64,000 bases of DNA from Adiantum capillus-veneris (lineage: Eukaryota; Streptophyta; Polypodiopsida; Polypodiales; Pteridaceae), in NCBI GenBank assembly GCA_014529385.2, contig CM043944.1, positions 77,397,884 through 77,461,883 of the forward strand. The letters run 5' to 3'. How positions within the stretch are numbered: position 1 is the first letter of the stretch; the number at the start of each line of letters is the position of its first letter. Below, in pieces: positions 11,239 through 21,057 of the stretch. The position numbers were made by a program, and so were the translations under genes. The notes under the pieces were generated by a model. It was not told the DNA's origin. It ran no database searches and saw only the letters and a list, made by a program, of their open reading frames with translations.

Positions 11239-12168
11239 AATTAGTTAGGGAACAATCCTCGTTGTTGTTGTGCATTGTTACTTTGTCGATTAGGAAAAGA
11301 ATGATCTGGTAGGTTTCCAAGATTTGTTGCTGCGTTATTCAAAGGATGGATCGTTAAAGTCATCCTCCTAGTCTGTATAAATTTATCCCACTTCTCCTAA
11401 TCTTTTGCCTTTGCCACAGTATCTAAGAAATCAACACAGCCTACACCCTTCAGTTAAAACTTCAACATGTCTTGCAAGTCCTCAATAAACTTCATCCCTT
11501 ATGCATCACCCAACTCTGGAGCATACTTATGTAAATGCAAAACTTTCTCTTTGTACTCATTCATGGTTAGCATTGGTTTGTCGGCTTCATGCTACTTGAA
11601 ACCATAAAATTCCATCTTCTTTTCCATATTGTAGGTGAGGTAAAAAAATACCTTTTCTCAGCTTGTGTACAAATTTCCTTCCATTCAATTAAATTTTCAT
11701 TGGTATGAGTCTGCATGTATGATTTCTAGCATAGCTTTGCAATGCTACGAAGTTGCAAGATAGCGATCTTTGCATTTTCTTCTTCAGAAAAGAAAGAGGC
11801 AAAGAAGTCTTTGAGTTCTTCAATCCATGCCTCCAAATCTTCACCCATCCTTTCATCAAATTCATTAAAGCTTAGCCGTCTTGATAAACTTGTTTGATTG
11901 CTGCTTCTCTCACATTGTCATCCTCATCATTGTCATCATTTCTCCTTTGCTTCTTCTTCTTTGACCCTTCACCTTGTGGAGGTGATGATGGACCTTTTTT
12001 GCCGCCTGGCAACTCCACCCAAATCCCACCTCCACCTTCTCCTCCACTTTCACCTTCTGCATTAGGTATTCCCTTTTCTTTGTCAGGTTTCTCATGCCTA
12101 TTAAGATCCTCAATGAGCCGTTGGATAAGCTCAGCTTGTTCCTTCAATCTCTACTCATTTTCTTCCAT
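11239..12168 (-). pseudogene. Old gypsy relic: gag
   Basis: Minus-strand gag of the element seen at 1-2203. Its ATG is at 12168 (MEENE, then a stop), 18 bases after the primer site. It has the acidic and Gly/Lys-rich N-terminal part (11876-12150), a capsid segment (EAWIEELKDFFASFFSEEENAKIAILQL, about 11850-11740, described by its start and end) and a later MNEYKEKVLHLHKYAPELGD segment. Stops and at least two frameshifts are present. No zinc knuckle is left before the copia junction. Confidence 0.75.
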
Positions 12169-12185
12169 CTCACCGTAGAGTCAAA

Positions 12186-12200
12186 GCTACTTTGATACCA
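12186..12200 (-). other. Primer binding site of the old gypsy relic
   Basis: On the minus strand TGGTATCAAAGTAGC, a degenerate initiator-Met primer site (usual TGGTATCAGAGC), lies between the LTR end and gag. Confidence 0.7.
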
Positions 12201-12202
12201 CT

Positions 12203-13080
12203 TGTGATGCGACACCGGAGAGCAAAATAGATTGACAAGTAGAAAATTGATAAATACATAGAGAAAATAGAGAATCTGTATTGATGAGTAATGATTGACA
12301 AAGAGCTTAGCTTGTGTCATAACCTCCCGACCACCCCCAAGCTATCTCGCTCTCAATCACATGTCACTCTCACTCACAATCCCAATCTCACACACACTTG
12401 CAATTACAATCATCTCAATCATAATCACAATTGTGGAGCCTCAGCTATACTGATAGAGACCATCTCCCAAAATAGCTGGACGAAAAGTGGCTATTTGCAT
12501 AGCCAACTTCCATCTTTGGTAAAGCATGATGAAAATAGGGTCAAAAGGAGGCATCCCATCCCATATGTGTGAATCTCAAGAAAGTAGAAAACTTTTTCAA
12601 AAAACTTAAAAGTTTGGCTATTTTCAGCAGCTTGTAGCTCCCAGTCGGGTCCAAATCTATCTGGGCTTATCTCACATAAATTTCTTTGCCTCATGCTACT
12701 CTTTGACAGTCGTGTGATGCAAAAAAGTCATATCTTGGTCGGATTCTACAAAAACAACATAAAACATGCATTTTTCAATTTTTTGTTAATCTAAAATTTG
12801 AAACAAGCATCAAAACGGAGTTGAAACGAGCATCAAAATGATGAATTCTAAAAATACTCAAAGAACCAACACTTTTCCTTGTGTTTTTGCGTGAAAAACT
12901 TTTTCCAAATCTTGCATTAACACCCTCAAAAGTGGCTCCCAAAGTGTGTCCCAGGTCAAAATTTAAAAAATGAAAACAATCAGAATAAACTCCAAAACTG
13001 TGGACAACTTTTAAAACAATCAAATTTTGCTTCAAACAGAAGTTATTGCTAAAACTTTGAAAATAAGACATATTATACCA
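12203..13080 (-). repeat. Putative 5' LTR of the old gypsy relic
   Basis: Sequence next to the primer site on the minus strand, ending CGCATCACA two bases before it, as an LTR should. The outer end is not certain; a candidate lies near 12720 and the rest up to 13080 is unassigned low-complexity sequence. The partner LTR would be outside the window. Confidence 0.4.
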
Positions 13081-13789
13081 TACGTATTCTTTGTCTCACC
13101 TATTTTGTTGAAAATGGCGGAATGAAATTGGAAACTTCTAAAATCCATCAAATGACTCCTTTGGAAAAATCATACAAAATACAAGTCCATGGCAATGTGG
13201 GCGAAATCAAAATGGGTAGCGAGACCCATGGACCAAGACGGCATTGGGATCCTAGACCCAACAATGCACACAAAACCCATGTATGCAAAGCTAGTAGTCT
13301 CCTTAACAAATCAAAGGCACGATTGGGCAGCCATGGCCTATGATACAATTGACAAAGTAGAGCTTTTGTCACAAGGATGCCCATGGAAGGAGGCTAAAGT
13401 ACATGACAAAATTCTAACTCCAAGCTAGAGTTTTTTGAAGCTAGGAGGCTACATACGGGAGATGCTAAAAAAAGTGCAACAAAGAAACATTGTCATTGGA
13501 TGGGAGGAGACCTGAAAGTACTCCATCTTACAATGATCCCTTTGGCTCTCCAAGCTAGGAGGAGATCCCTAAATACCTTTTGGAGGAAAGGTGAATAACA
13601 AAGGATCTCCAAGCTGGCACATTTTTGGAAAGATGGCAACTCCTAATTGAAGGACGTGGACCAGTTGGTGGTGCAACATAGTTGAATCTAAATGAAAGGC
13701 TATTAATTAGTAGAGTCTCAAAAGTTCTATAATAGTCCAATGCCTGCCACAGAGATAGACTCTATATTGAAAAGCTTAGCATTTGCCCA
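13081..13789 (+). pseudogene. LINE (L1-type) fragment, post-RT region
   Basis: 13189-13428 reads KWVARPMDQDGIGILDP and later DWAAMAYDTIDK, which matches the region between RT and the C-terminal zinc-binding domain of plant L1 LINEs. The same protein segment appears at about 30670-30770 (ESVARPVEQGDIGIVNP). Stops follow, and the matching part ends about 13560. 13560-13789 shows nothing I recognise. The copia copy 1 LTR starts at 13790. Confidence 0.6.
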
Positions 13790-14017
13790 TGTTACCATAT
13801 ACATGTGCTAGTGATGTGTGTGAACACACTTAGGACTACCGAGGCATTTTTTCCTTCACTAGGAGGTTTTTTCCCTGTGCATTGTATATACGCCCATCAC
13901 TCTAGGGCTAACTTATCTTTCCATTGCACACTAATTAATATACTCTCTATTATGTGCCTTGAGCTTCCTTCATCTTCTCCAAGCTATGTGTGTTCTCTTG
14001 AAACCCTAATTCCAACA
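13790..14017 (+). repeat. 5' LTR, copia copy 1
   Basis: 228 bp, TGTTACCATATACATGTG to CTAATTCCAACA. Same family as 58610-58833 (224 bp), 29409-29540 (truncated) and minus-strand 10681-10907. Confidence 0.95.
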
Positions 14018-14019
14018 AT

Positions 14020-14031
14020 TGGTATCAGAGC
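14020..14031 (+). other. Primer binding site, initiator-Met tRNA
   Basis: TGGTATCAGAGC two bases after the LTR end. Confidence 0.95.
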
Positions 14032-14371
14032 AGGTTGCATCCTCTCGGGCTTAGTCGCCAATAGCTACAACACACGCCTGCTCACTTTCTCCAATTTTTG
14101 TGAGCTTTGCTGAGCATTTTCACGTCGACAAATATTTTGGGATGGCTCAAAGAGCTTAGTCCACTCTGATTCATGATTTGAGCTCATTTCGGCCTCCGTT
14201 GCAGTAGTGTGCGTACTATTTTGTCATTTTGTGTGCAAATTTTTTGTTAGTGCCTTTTCCTGCATAACATGTTCCTTATAGTCTTCTATGGTTTTTGCTA
14301 TATAGCACGTGTTGTTCCCACTTGGTTTCTCCTCTTTTCGGGCTGTTTTCACATCAGGTGCATCATTTACC

Positions 14372-15300
14372 ATGGCTGACAACAACACAGATGTGTTCAA
14401 GATGTTTGCTGTAGAGGACAAATTGGATGGGGATGATTACCTTATGTGGGCTCATATGATGCAACATGTTCTTGTGTCAAAGGTTGTTTGGAACATTGTG
14501 CAGGGGATCGATGTAAATCCTAGTAATGAGGATACAGACGATGTTGAGGATGTTGCAGGTCTTGCTGCAAGGATTGCTGCTGTTAGAACTGTTTTGCCTA
14601 CAGCTGAGCAAGCTCGTTGGGATGTAAAAGATGTGCACGCTCATGCATTGATTGTGGTTGTTTGTGAAGCACACTTTTACTCCCCATATTTGTTCAGTGA
14701 AATCTGCAAATGCTTGGGATATTTTGGCTGGTCTTTATGCAAGTCGCAATGAGGCAAAAATTGCATTGCTGTGTAAAGAGCTGGAGTCGAAGATTATGCA
14801 TGAGAAAGATGGCATGGAAACTTTCCTTGCTGGTGTCAAGGATATCAATCAACAACTTATTTTTGCAGGTGAAGTCATTTCTAACAGTTACCTTGTGCTG
14901 ACTGTTCTTGATGCCTTGCCAGATTCTTACAAGAATTTTGCTAGTACATGGAGACTTATGACCCAAGGATATCCTAAAGCCAAGTTTGATGCATTGTGCA
15001 CATTGTTGTTGCAAGAGTCACTTTCTAGAAAAAAACAGGACTAGACAGTGTGCAGTTGAACAAGCTTTCATTACTGCTTCAAAGAAAATGTGGTAACAAC
15101 AATGCAACCACTTCTCATGGTTCTTCTGCGAGTGGAAAATTACATGTTCCTAATGCTTCTGTCGGTAGAAATTTATCTGGAAATTTTGGTGAAAGGACAA
15201 AAAGAAGATGTGTTGCCATTACTGTAAAGCTAATGATCAATTGATCAAGAAGTGTCCTAAGTTGAAGGCCAAAGAGGCTAAGAAGAAAGAGGCTAGTTCC
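14372..15300 (+). pseudogene. Copia gag (copy 1, broken)
   Basis: Starts at MADNNTDVFKMF (ATG 14372), the same start as copy 2. The UBN2-type gag core covers about 14700-15040 (AWDILAGLYASRNEAKIALL, ESKIMHEKDG, DALPDSYKNFASTWRLM). A frameshift near 14670 and a stop at 15042 interrupt it. The zinc knuckle at about 15208-15255 reads CCHYCKANDQLIKKCP. The spacing is right for C-x2-C-x4-H-x4-C, but the His position is Gln. It would be the particle protein. Confidence 0.85.
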
Positions 15301-16529
15301 ACTACAAATGCAGCTATTGTCGAGTTTTTTGTGAAAGGACACTGTGTTACTGATGTTGATACAGAATGGTCTTTTAGTGCCGAGTGCACTTATGATTCCT
15401 TTGTCCATGATGCATGTTTGTCAGTTGCGGCAGATGCTCAAGTGTGGTACTTTGATATAGTGGTGCTACAAAGCACATTACCTCTCATCATGACCTGTTT
15501 ACCTCTGTCAAGGGTGTCCCTCATGGGAATTCAGTCACTTATGCCAACAATGCCTCTTTTCCGATCAAGGGAGTTGGAATTGTGCTTACTGCTACAAATG
15601 GTAGTTCTTTCACACTTGTTGATGCATTGTATGTACATAAGATCAAGAAGAATCTTTTGTCTATATTTGCACTTGCTAGGCTTGGTCTTGTAGTCAAATT
15701 TGTGGATGACAGATGTACAATACATGATCTCAGTTTTGGTGATGAAATTATTGCATCTGGCATTTTATGTCGTGGATTGTATGAGCTCACTTTGTATGAC
15801 AAGGGTGGGTAGAATTTTTCAAATGCAGTTGTAGATTCTAAGGCTATTTTAGAGGAAAAACTTTGGCATGCACGTTTTGGACATTTGAATTTTACCAGTT
15901 TGTTGCGTTTGCAAAAATCTGATATGGTTGCTTCTTTGCCAACATGTCTGTGAAGGCTGTATTTTGGGTAAGATGCAATGCTCTAAGTTTCCAAAGGATG
16001 GTTCAGTTAGGGCCACATGTAGGTTGCAGCTTGTGCATAGTGATGTTTGTGAGCCCATGCAAACTTTGTCCTTGGGCAATTACCTTTACTTCGTGACTTT
16101 TATTGATGATTACTCTAGGCATGCATGGGTATATCCACTTAAAGTGAAGTCTAAAGTATTTATGTGCTTCAAACAATTTCTGGCTATGGCTAAAAATGTC
16201 TCGAAATGTACTATGGGCACCCTCCATTCCGATTGAGGGGGGAGTATATGTCTCATGAATTTAATGCATTTCTGGCTAGTCATGGGATAAAACATCAATG
16301 TACAATGCCTTATATGCCTCATCAAAATGGTGTTGCTGAGAGGAAAAATAGGTCACTTACAAAAATGGCATGATGTATGGTCAAAAGTCAAGCTTTCCCA
16401 CCTTCATTTTGGCTTGAGGCCATCATGTGTGCCACTTATGTACTGAACAGGTGTCCTACGAATGCTTTGCAGTCTATGACTCCATATGAAGCATGGCATG
16501 ATAAAAAGCCTTCTATTGAGCACATGCGT
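15301..16529 (+). pseudogene. Copia protease and integrase, first half of pol (broken)
   Basis: Protease region: VWYFD then a frameshift where copy 2 reads FDSGATKHI (about 15450). The pre-integrase zinc-binding segment has LWHARFGHLNFTSLL (about 15861) and CEGCILGKM (about 15953). The integrase core shows D in LVHSDV (about 16035), D in LHSD (about 16225, followed by a TGA) and E in NGVAERKN (about 16330), so the three catalytic acids remain though the frame is broken. The coding sequence stops at 16529 in the segment before the FGYLAYA motif, where the Tat-like element is inserted. Confidence 0.88.
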
Positions 16530-17226
16530 TGATACGAGGTTAACCGCACCGCCCTCTAGCCCGGCCTGAGAGTTTAAAGTTCTTGGTTTTTGAAGCCGAG
16601 ATCGCATGAATCAATCCATTCGGGGAGCCGGAGGTGAAGAAAACCATAAAAAAGCATTTTTTCTTATTATCACCGCTGCCACTAACCCCAGACACCCTCT
16701 CATTTTTTTTTCCTTCTCGCTCTTCTGCCAAACCCCGCCGCAGGGCGCATAAAAGAACTACCCTCTTTCCAGGGCGGGCCGTTGTTTTGTTTTTTAAGTC
16801 TCTCACTCTTTAATTATTTTCCACAACCATCCCTCTCTCTCTTACCTCCCTCCCTTGACCTCACTCTCTCCTCCCTCTGTTCCCTCTTGTTTTTTCTCCC
16901 ACCGGCGGGCCACCGTTCTCCTAAGAACAATAATACTCTCTCTCTCTCTCTCTCTTCTTTCCCTCTTTCTCTCTCTTTCCCTTACTATCTCTCTCTTTCT
17001 TACTATCTCTTCCTGTGGATACCACCACCAGGGCTACATAATTTCTCTCTCACACACACACTCTCTCTCTCTAATAATTCCCTACCTTACCCCCCCCCCC
17101 CCTCCTCGCTCGCTCACTGCCAGAAGCAGCCCGGGGCCCCCTCTCTCTCTTTCTCTCTCCCTCTCCCGGTTTAGGCCCGAAGGCAGCCGCATACAAAGTC
17201 TCTCTCTCTCTCTCTGTTATTCTTAT

Positions 17227-17336
<110 letters not shown>

Positions 17337-17424
17337 CCACCCTCGCCATCTCACTGTCGATGGCTTGCTCCCATCTCTCTCTCTCTCTCTCGCAGGCCTG
17401 TGCAGACGCAGCTCTGAACACACA

Positions 17425-17457
<33 letters not shown>

Positions 17458-18303
17458 TCTCTCTCTTATCCACACCCACACACCCCACTCCCTCACCTTC
17501 TCCCTCCCTTGCCACCTCACCCCGCTCTCTCGCTCGCTCTCTGAGTCGAGCAGCCCGAAGGCGTGCAGCAGTAAACGGAACCGGTCTCTCTCTCTCTCTA
17601 ACTACACACACACATACACCCTTCACCCCCTCCCTCTCCCCGCGCCCGCGTTCCCTCTCTTTCTCACTCTCGTTCTCTCGCTCTGTTTCCTTGTGCACAG
17701 TAAGCACGTAAATAAAAGTATATATATATTGTATATACACATAATTTATAAAATTACCCCCCTCTCTCTCGTTCCCACACACCGCACCCTCTATACGTGC
17801 ACATATGCACACATATACATACACATATGCACACATATACATGCACATACGCACACATATACATACACATACGCACACACACACAACACATAAACACAAT
17901 CATGCAGTCACCTATATACACACACGTCTACACAAACTCACCCATAGGCACACCGAACACGCACGCATATACGCACACACCAGAGAATAATAAAAAAATC
18001 CAAGGACTCAACGCCAACAACAAAAAATAAGACGGCCAGCTCGCGTGCCGCTAACACCAAAACAAGAAGTGGCGCCGAAGGCACGCCCCGGCCGGCACCG
18101 AGAGGAAGCAACACGTAGCATTTCGGATTCCCGCAACAACTACCAATTCTGGCAGCCTTAAACCTCACATCGACCACTCAAACCATCAACAAAAACCTTT
18201 GTAAATTCCCCGAACTCCACTCTTCCCTAGTAACCTAGCCAGTGGCTAGTGGATTGTAAAAAAAAACTCTCCCCACCCCACTCTTTCCTCTCTCTCTATC
18301 TCT

Positions 18304-18341
<38 letters not shown>

Positions 18342-18417
18342 TAGAGAGGCATCTAGACCTTCTACAACGACCAGTGGATATTTGCAAGGACCATTGGGTA
18401 AGGACCACTTCTCAAGC

Positions 18418-18427
18418 CTATATAAAG
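18418..18427 (+). promoter_or_regulatory. TATA box of the Tat-like LTR
   Basis: CTATATAAAG, conserved in the 3' LTR at 27083-27092 within a well-conserved block (CAAGCCTATATAAAGAGGCC). This is the likely transcription start region of the element, though nothing else confirms it. Confidence 0.6.
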
Positions 18428-19385
18428 AGGCCTCCGCTAAGCACAAAGAAGCACAAGTGAAGGAGAAACACATTAGCTCCATGCACTCTACATTTCAAGC
18501 ACCACTAAGCACATAATTCACCCCCCAAGATCAAGAGCTCATGGCATCATGTTTGGTTGCAAGCTTGGGAATTTTAGCATTGGCAACATCACCATTTCCC
18601 CCATTATCCACCACACCATGGTTGAGTTACTAGTCACGACCACTCCGTGCACATAAGGTAGTCACTACTCTCCCGCAAGGCAACATGAGCACGCTAGGAT
18701 TGAATGCATCGACACCATGCTACCTTGGGCCACTCTCGATGTTGGTGATTGTTGTCGTTGGTGGTTGCATTGTCTTGATGCTTTTCCTCAACTAACCTCC
18801 CCGCTAACTCCAACTTCGCCATGCACCATATGGCACTCACATTCCATCATGCATCCCTAGTGCCAAGAGCCAGGTTTGTAACCGTCAAGACCACCATTTG
18901 TAAGTATCATCATCGCCAATAAAATGGTGCAATGTTGTCTTGATCTTTGGGGTCCATTCTCTGTTCTCCTTGCTTTTGTTTTCCCACATTCACAGGATGT
19001 TTTGTCTCTTGTATATCACTCTGCTTGTGCTCCATCACGTGCTCCATCACTTTGCTTGTGCTCCATCACGTGAAGCCTCTCCAAACAGTCAGTATGTTCC
19101 ATTCCAACCTTGTCACATACCTCCCTTGTACACACACTCCTCACTGTTGACTAGGCATTTTCTACATGTGGACGTTTGCTATATCACTATTTCATGTTGG
19201 TTACCTAGAGGGCATTTCACTTTTGCTACCCTAGATCATGTATATCTGTGTCCTAGCCGCACTTATGCTAGGTGGTGCCCCTCTCTACCTATAGGATTAC
19301 TCCTACCTTGAGATGATGCTTGGGGATGTTCAGGCTATGTGTGGTGTAGAGGCCACCCCGTATGGCATGTCATTTTTGGTAATCA

Positions 19386-20253
19386 TTTTCTTGGCTCCCC
19401 CATCAAGGATCCTTACATGAAACCCTCCAATTTACAAGACTGAAACCCCTAAACTTTTGTGGATGGATGACTGGTTAGTAGGGTTTGCTAACTGGACGAC
19501 AGAAGAAGAAGAGCTCCAAGCACAACTATACGAACTCCGCATCTCCATCGAAGCTCGAGTGCTAGGGGTAACGTTAATCAATTTGCAGTGGGAGAGTCAA
19601 CCAACACGCCAAACTCAGTGGATATACATAGGCCAAGTGCCAAGAAGAAGAAGGAGAAAGTCAAGACCATGTCCGCAACCTACAACCAACCCGCAACAAG
19701 AAGATGGAGGGAGCTCTACACAATAGAGAATCAACACTATTCTACTTTGAGAATCGGGTAACATAAGTCACCGAGGTAATTATCACAGTCAGTTTCCAAG
19801 TTGCACCTGATGCTGCAACACAGATAACGGAAGCACATGCTCACGCTCTCACTAGAGAGACTAGGGATCTACTGAGCTTGTTTCAGGAAAGAACACCACC
19901 CTCTCCCACAAGCTTGGATAGTGACTAAGCACCTCTAAGCTGCACATGAATCAGTACAACTTACCTCAAGGCAGATCACACATTCCGATACAAGTACGCT
20001 CAATCAAGGTAATACTGGACTTGAAGGCTCACTACCAGCACGTCATGGACACCATGCTGGGTGGGGAGCGCTTCTTTGAGGTTATGGCATCAGATCAGCC
20101 ATTTGTCTTACCTTTGGTACAAGGCAATGTACCGTTTGAGATTTTAATCTATGTTCTAGTGTAAAGGGTATACACGCCTCCTTGTATTAAAAAAAAAAAA
20201 CTTTTCATTGCAAGCTAAGTAGTCTGTCTTTCTAGCTCTCTCTCTCAGTAATC
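19386..20253 (+). other. Tat-like element 5' leader
   Basis: The sequence after the LTR starts TTTTCTTGGCTCCCCCATC. A primer site complementary to a known plant tRNA is not obvious to me. Open stretches at 19457-19726 (with EELQAQLYELR and an Arg-rich end) and 19946-20164 may be N-terminal gag pieces. An A12 run lies at about 20190. No firm gene is visible before 20254. Confidence 0.4.
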
Positions 20254-21057
20254 ATGGCAAGTGTAGCATTTCCAACATTTAAAGGAAAGAAGGAGGAGGA
20301 TTTGGTAACAGATTTCCTAGATGACTTTGAAGTAGCATGTGTAGTAAGCAACAAAGATACATATGAATCCCAGGTTAGAATCTTTAAGCATCTCAGGAAG
20401 CTAGAAGCTAGGTCATGGTACAACGCACTTCCACAAGCAACTAAGGATGACTGGGAGCCCTTAAAAACTGCTTTTAAGAGGTGCTTTGGGGGAGGTACCA
20501 CGTCAGAGAAGCTGTGGGACAAGTTGAGAGACTTGAAGTAGGAGGGTCTTTTAGAATATGCCACCTATGAGTCCAAGTTTGTGGATTTGTGGGAACGGTG
20601 GGTTGAGTCACTGGCAAGAGGGGAAGCTACACCCGATTTCGTAAAAGGGGACCGGTTCACGCATGGCTTATGGCCGCTTCTCAAGGAGAAGGTGAAGGGT
20701 AGATTCTCGGCTACGTACGAGTTAGCCGTCGAGATTGCTCGCCTTAAGGACAAGAAGCTACGGATGAAAGCCAAAGAAACCGAGGCAACAGAAGCAGAAA
20801 CATCACGTTAACCAACAACCATGACAACCACCATTCCTCCACCACCACCGGCTCCTGGGGTAAGAAATGACCAACAAGATATGTTGGCCCATATTACTAA
20901 CCAACTGCAGAATTTGTCTATCCACTTGATACAGCAAGGAAGGAATCAAAAAAGAGATCAAGACCCAGGAAGAGCACGACGACAAAACAGGGAGTATCAC
21001 TGCTACAACTGCGGAGGAGATGGTCACGATATGTACTACTGTCCCAAACCATGGTAA
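20254..21057 (+). pseudogene. Tat-like gag
   Basis: Begins MASVAFPTFKGKKEEDLV. The capsid domain includes FLDDFEVACVV, LEARSWYNALP, FKRCFGGGTT and DLWERWVESLARGE, then a Pro-rich linker and one zinc knuckle CYNCGGDGHDMYYC (about 21001-21045) with all four ligands of C-x2-C-x4-H-x4-C. The frame stays the same throughout and is interrupted only by a TAG at 20539, a TAA at 20809 and a TAA at 21055. The next gene, pol, continues in this same frame. Confidence 0.85.
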
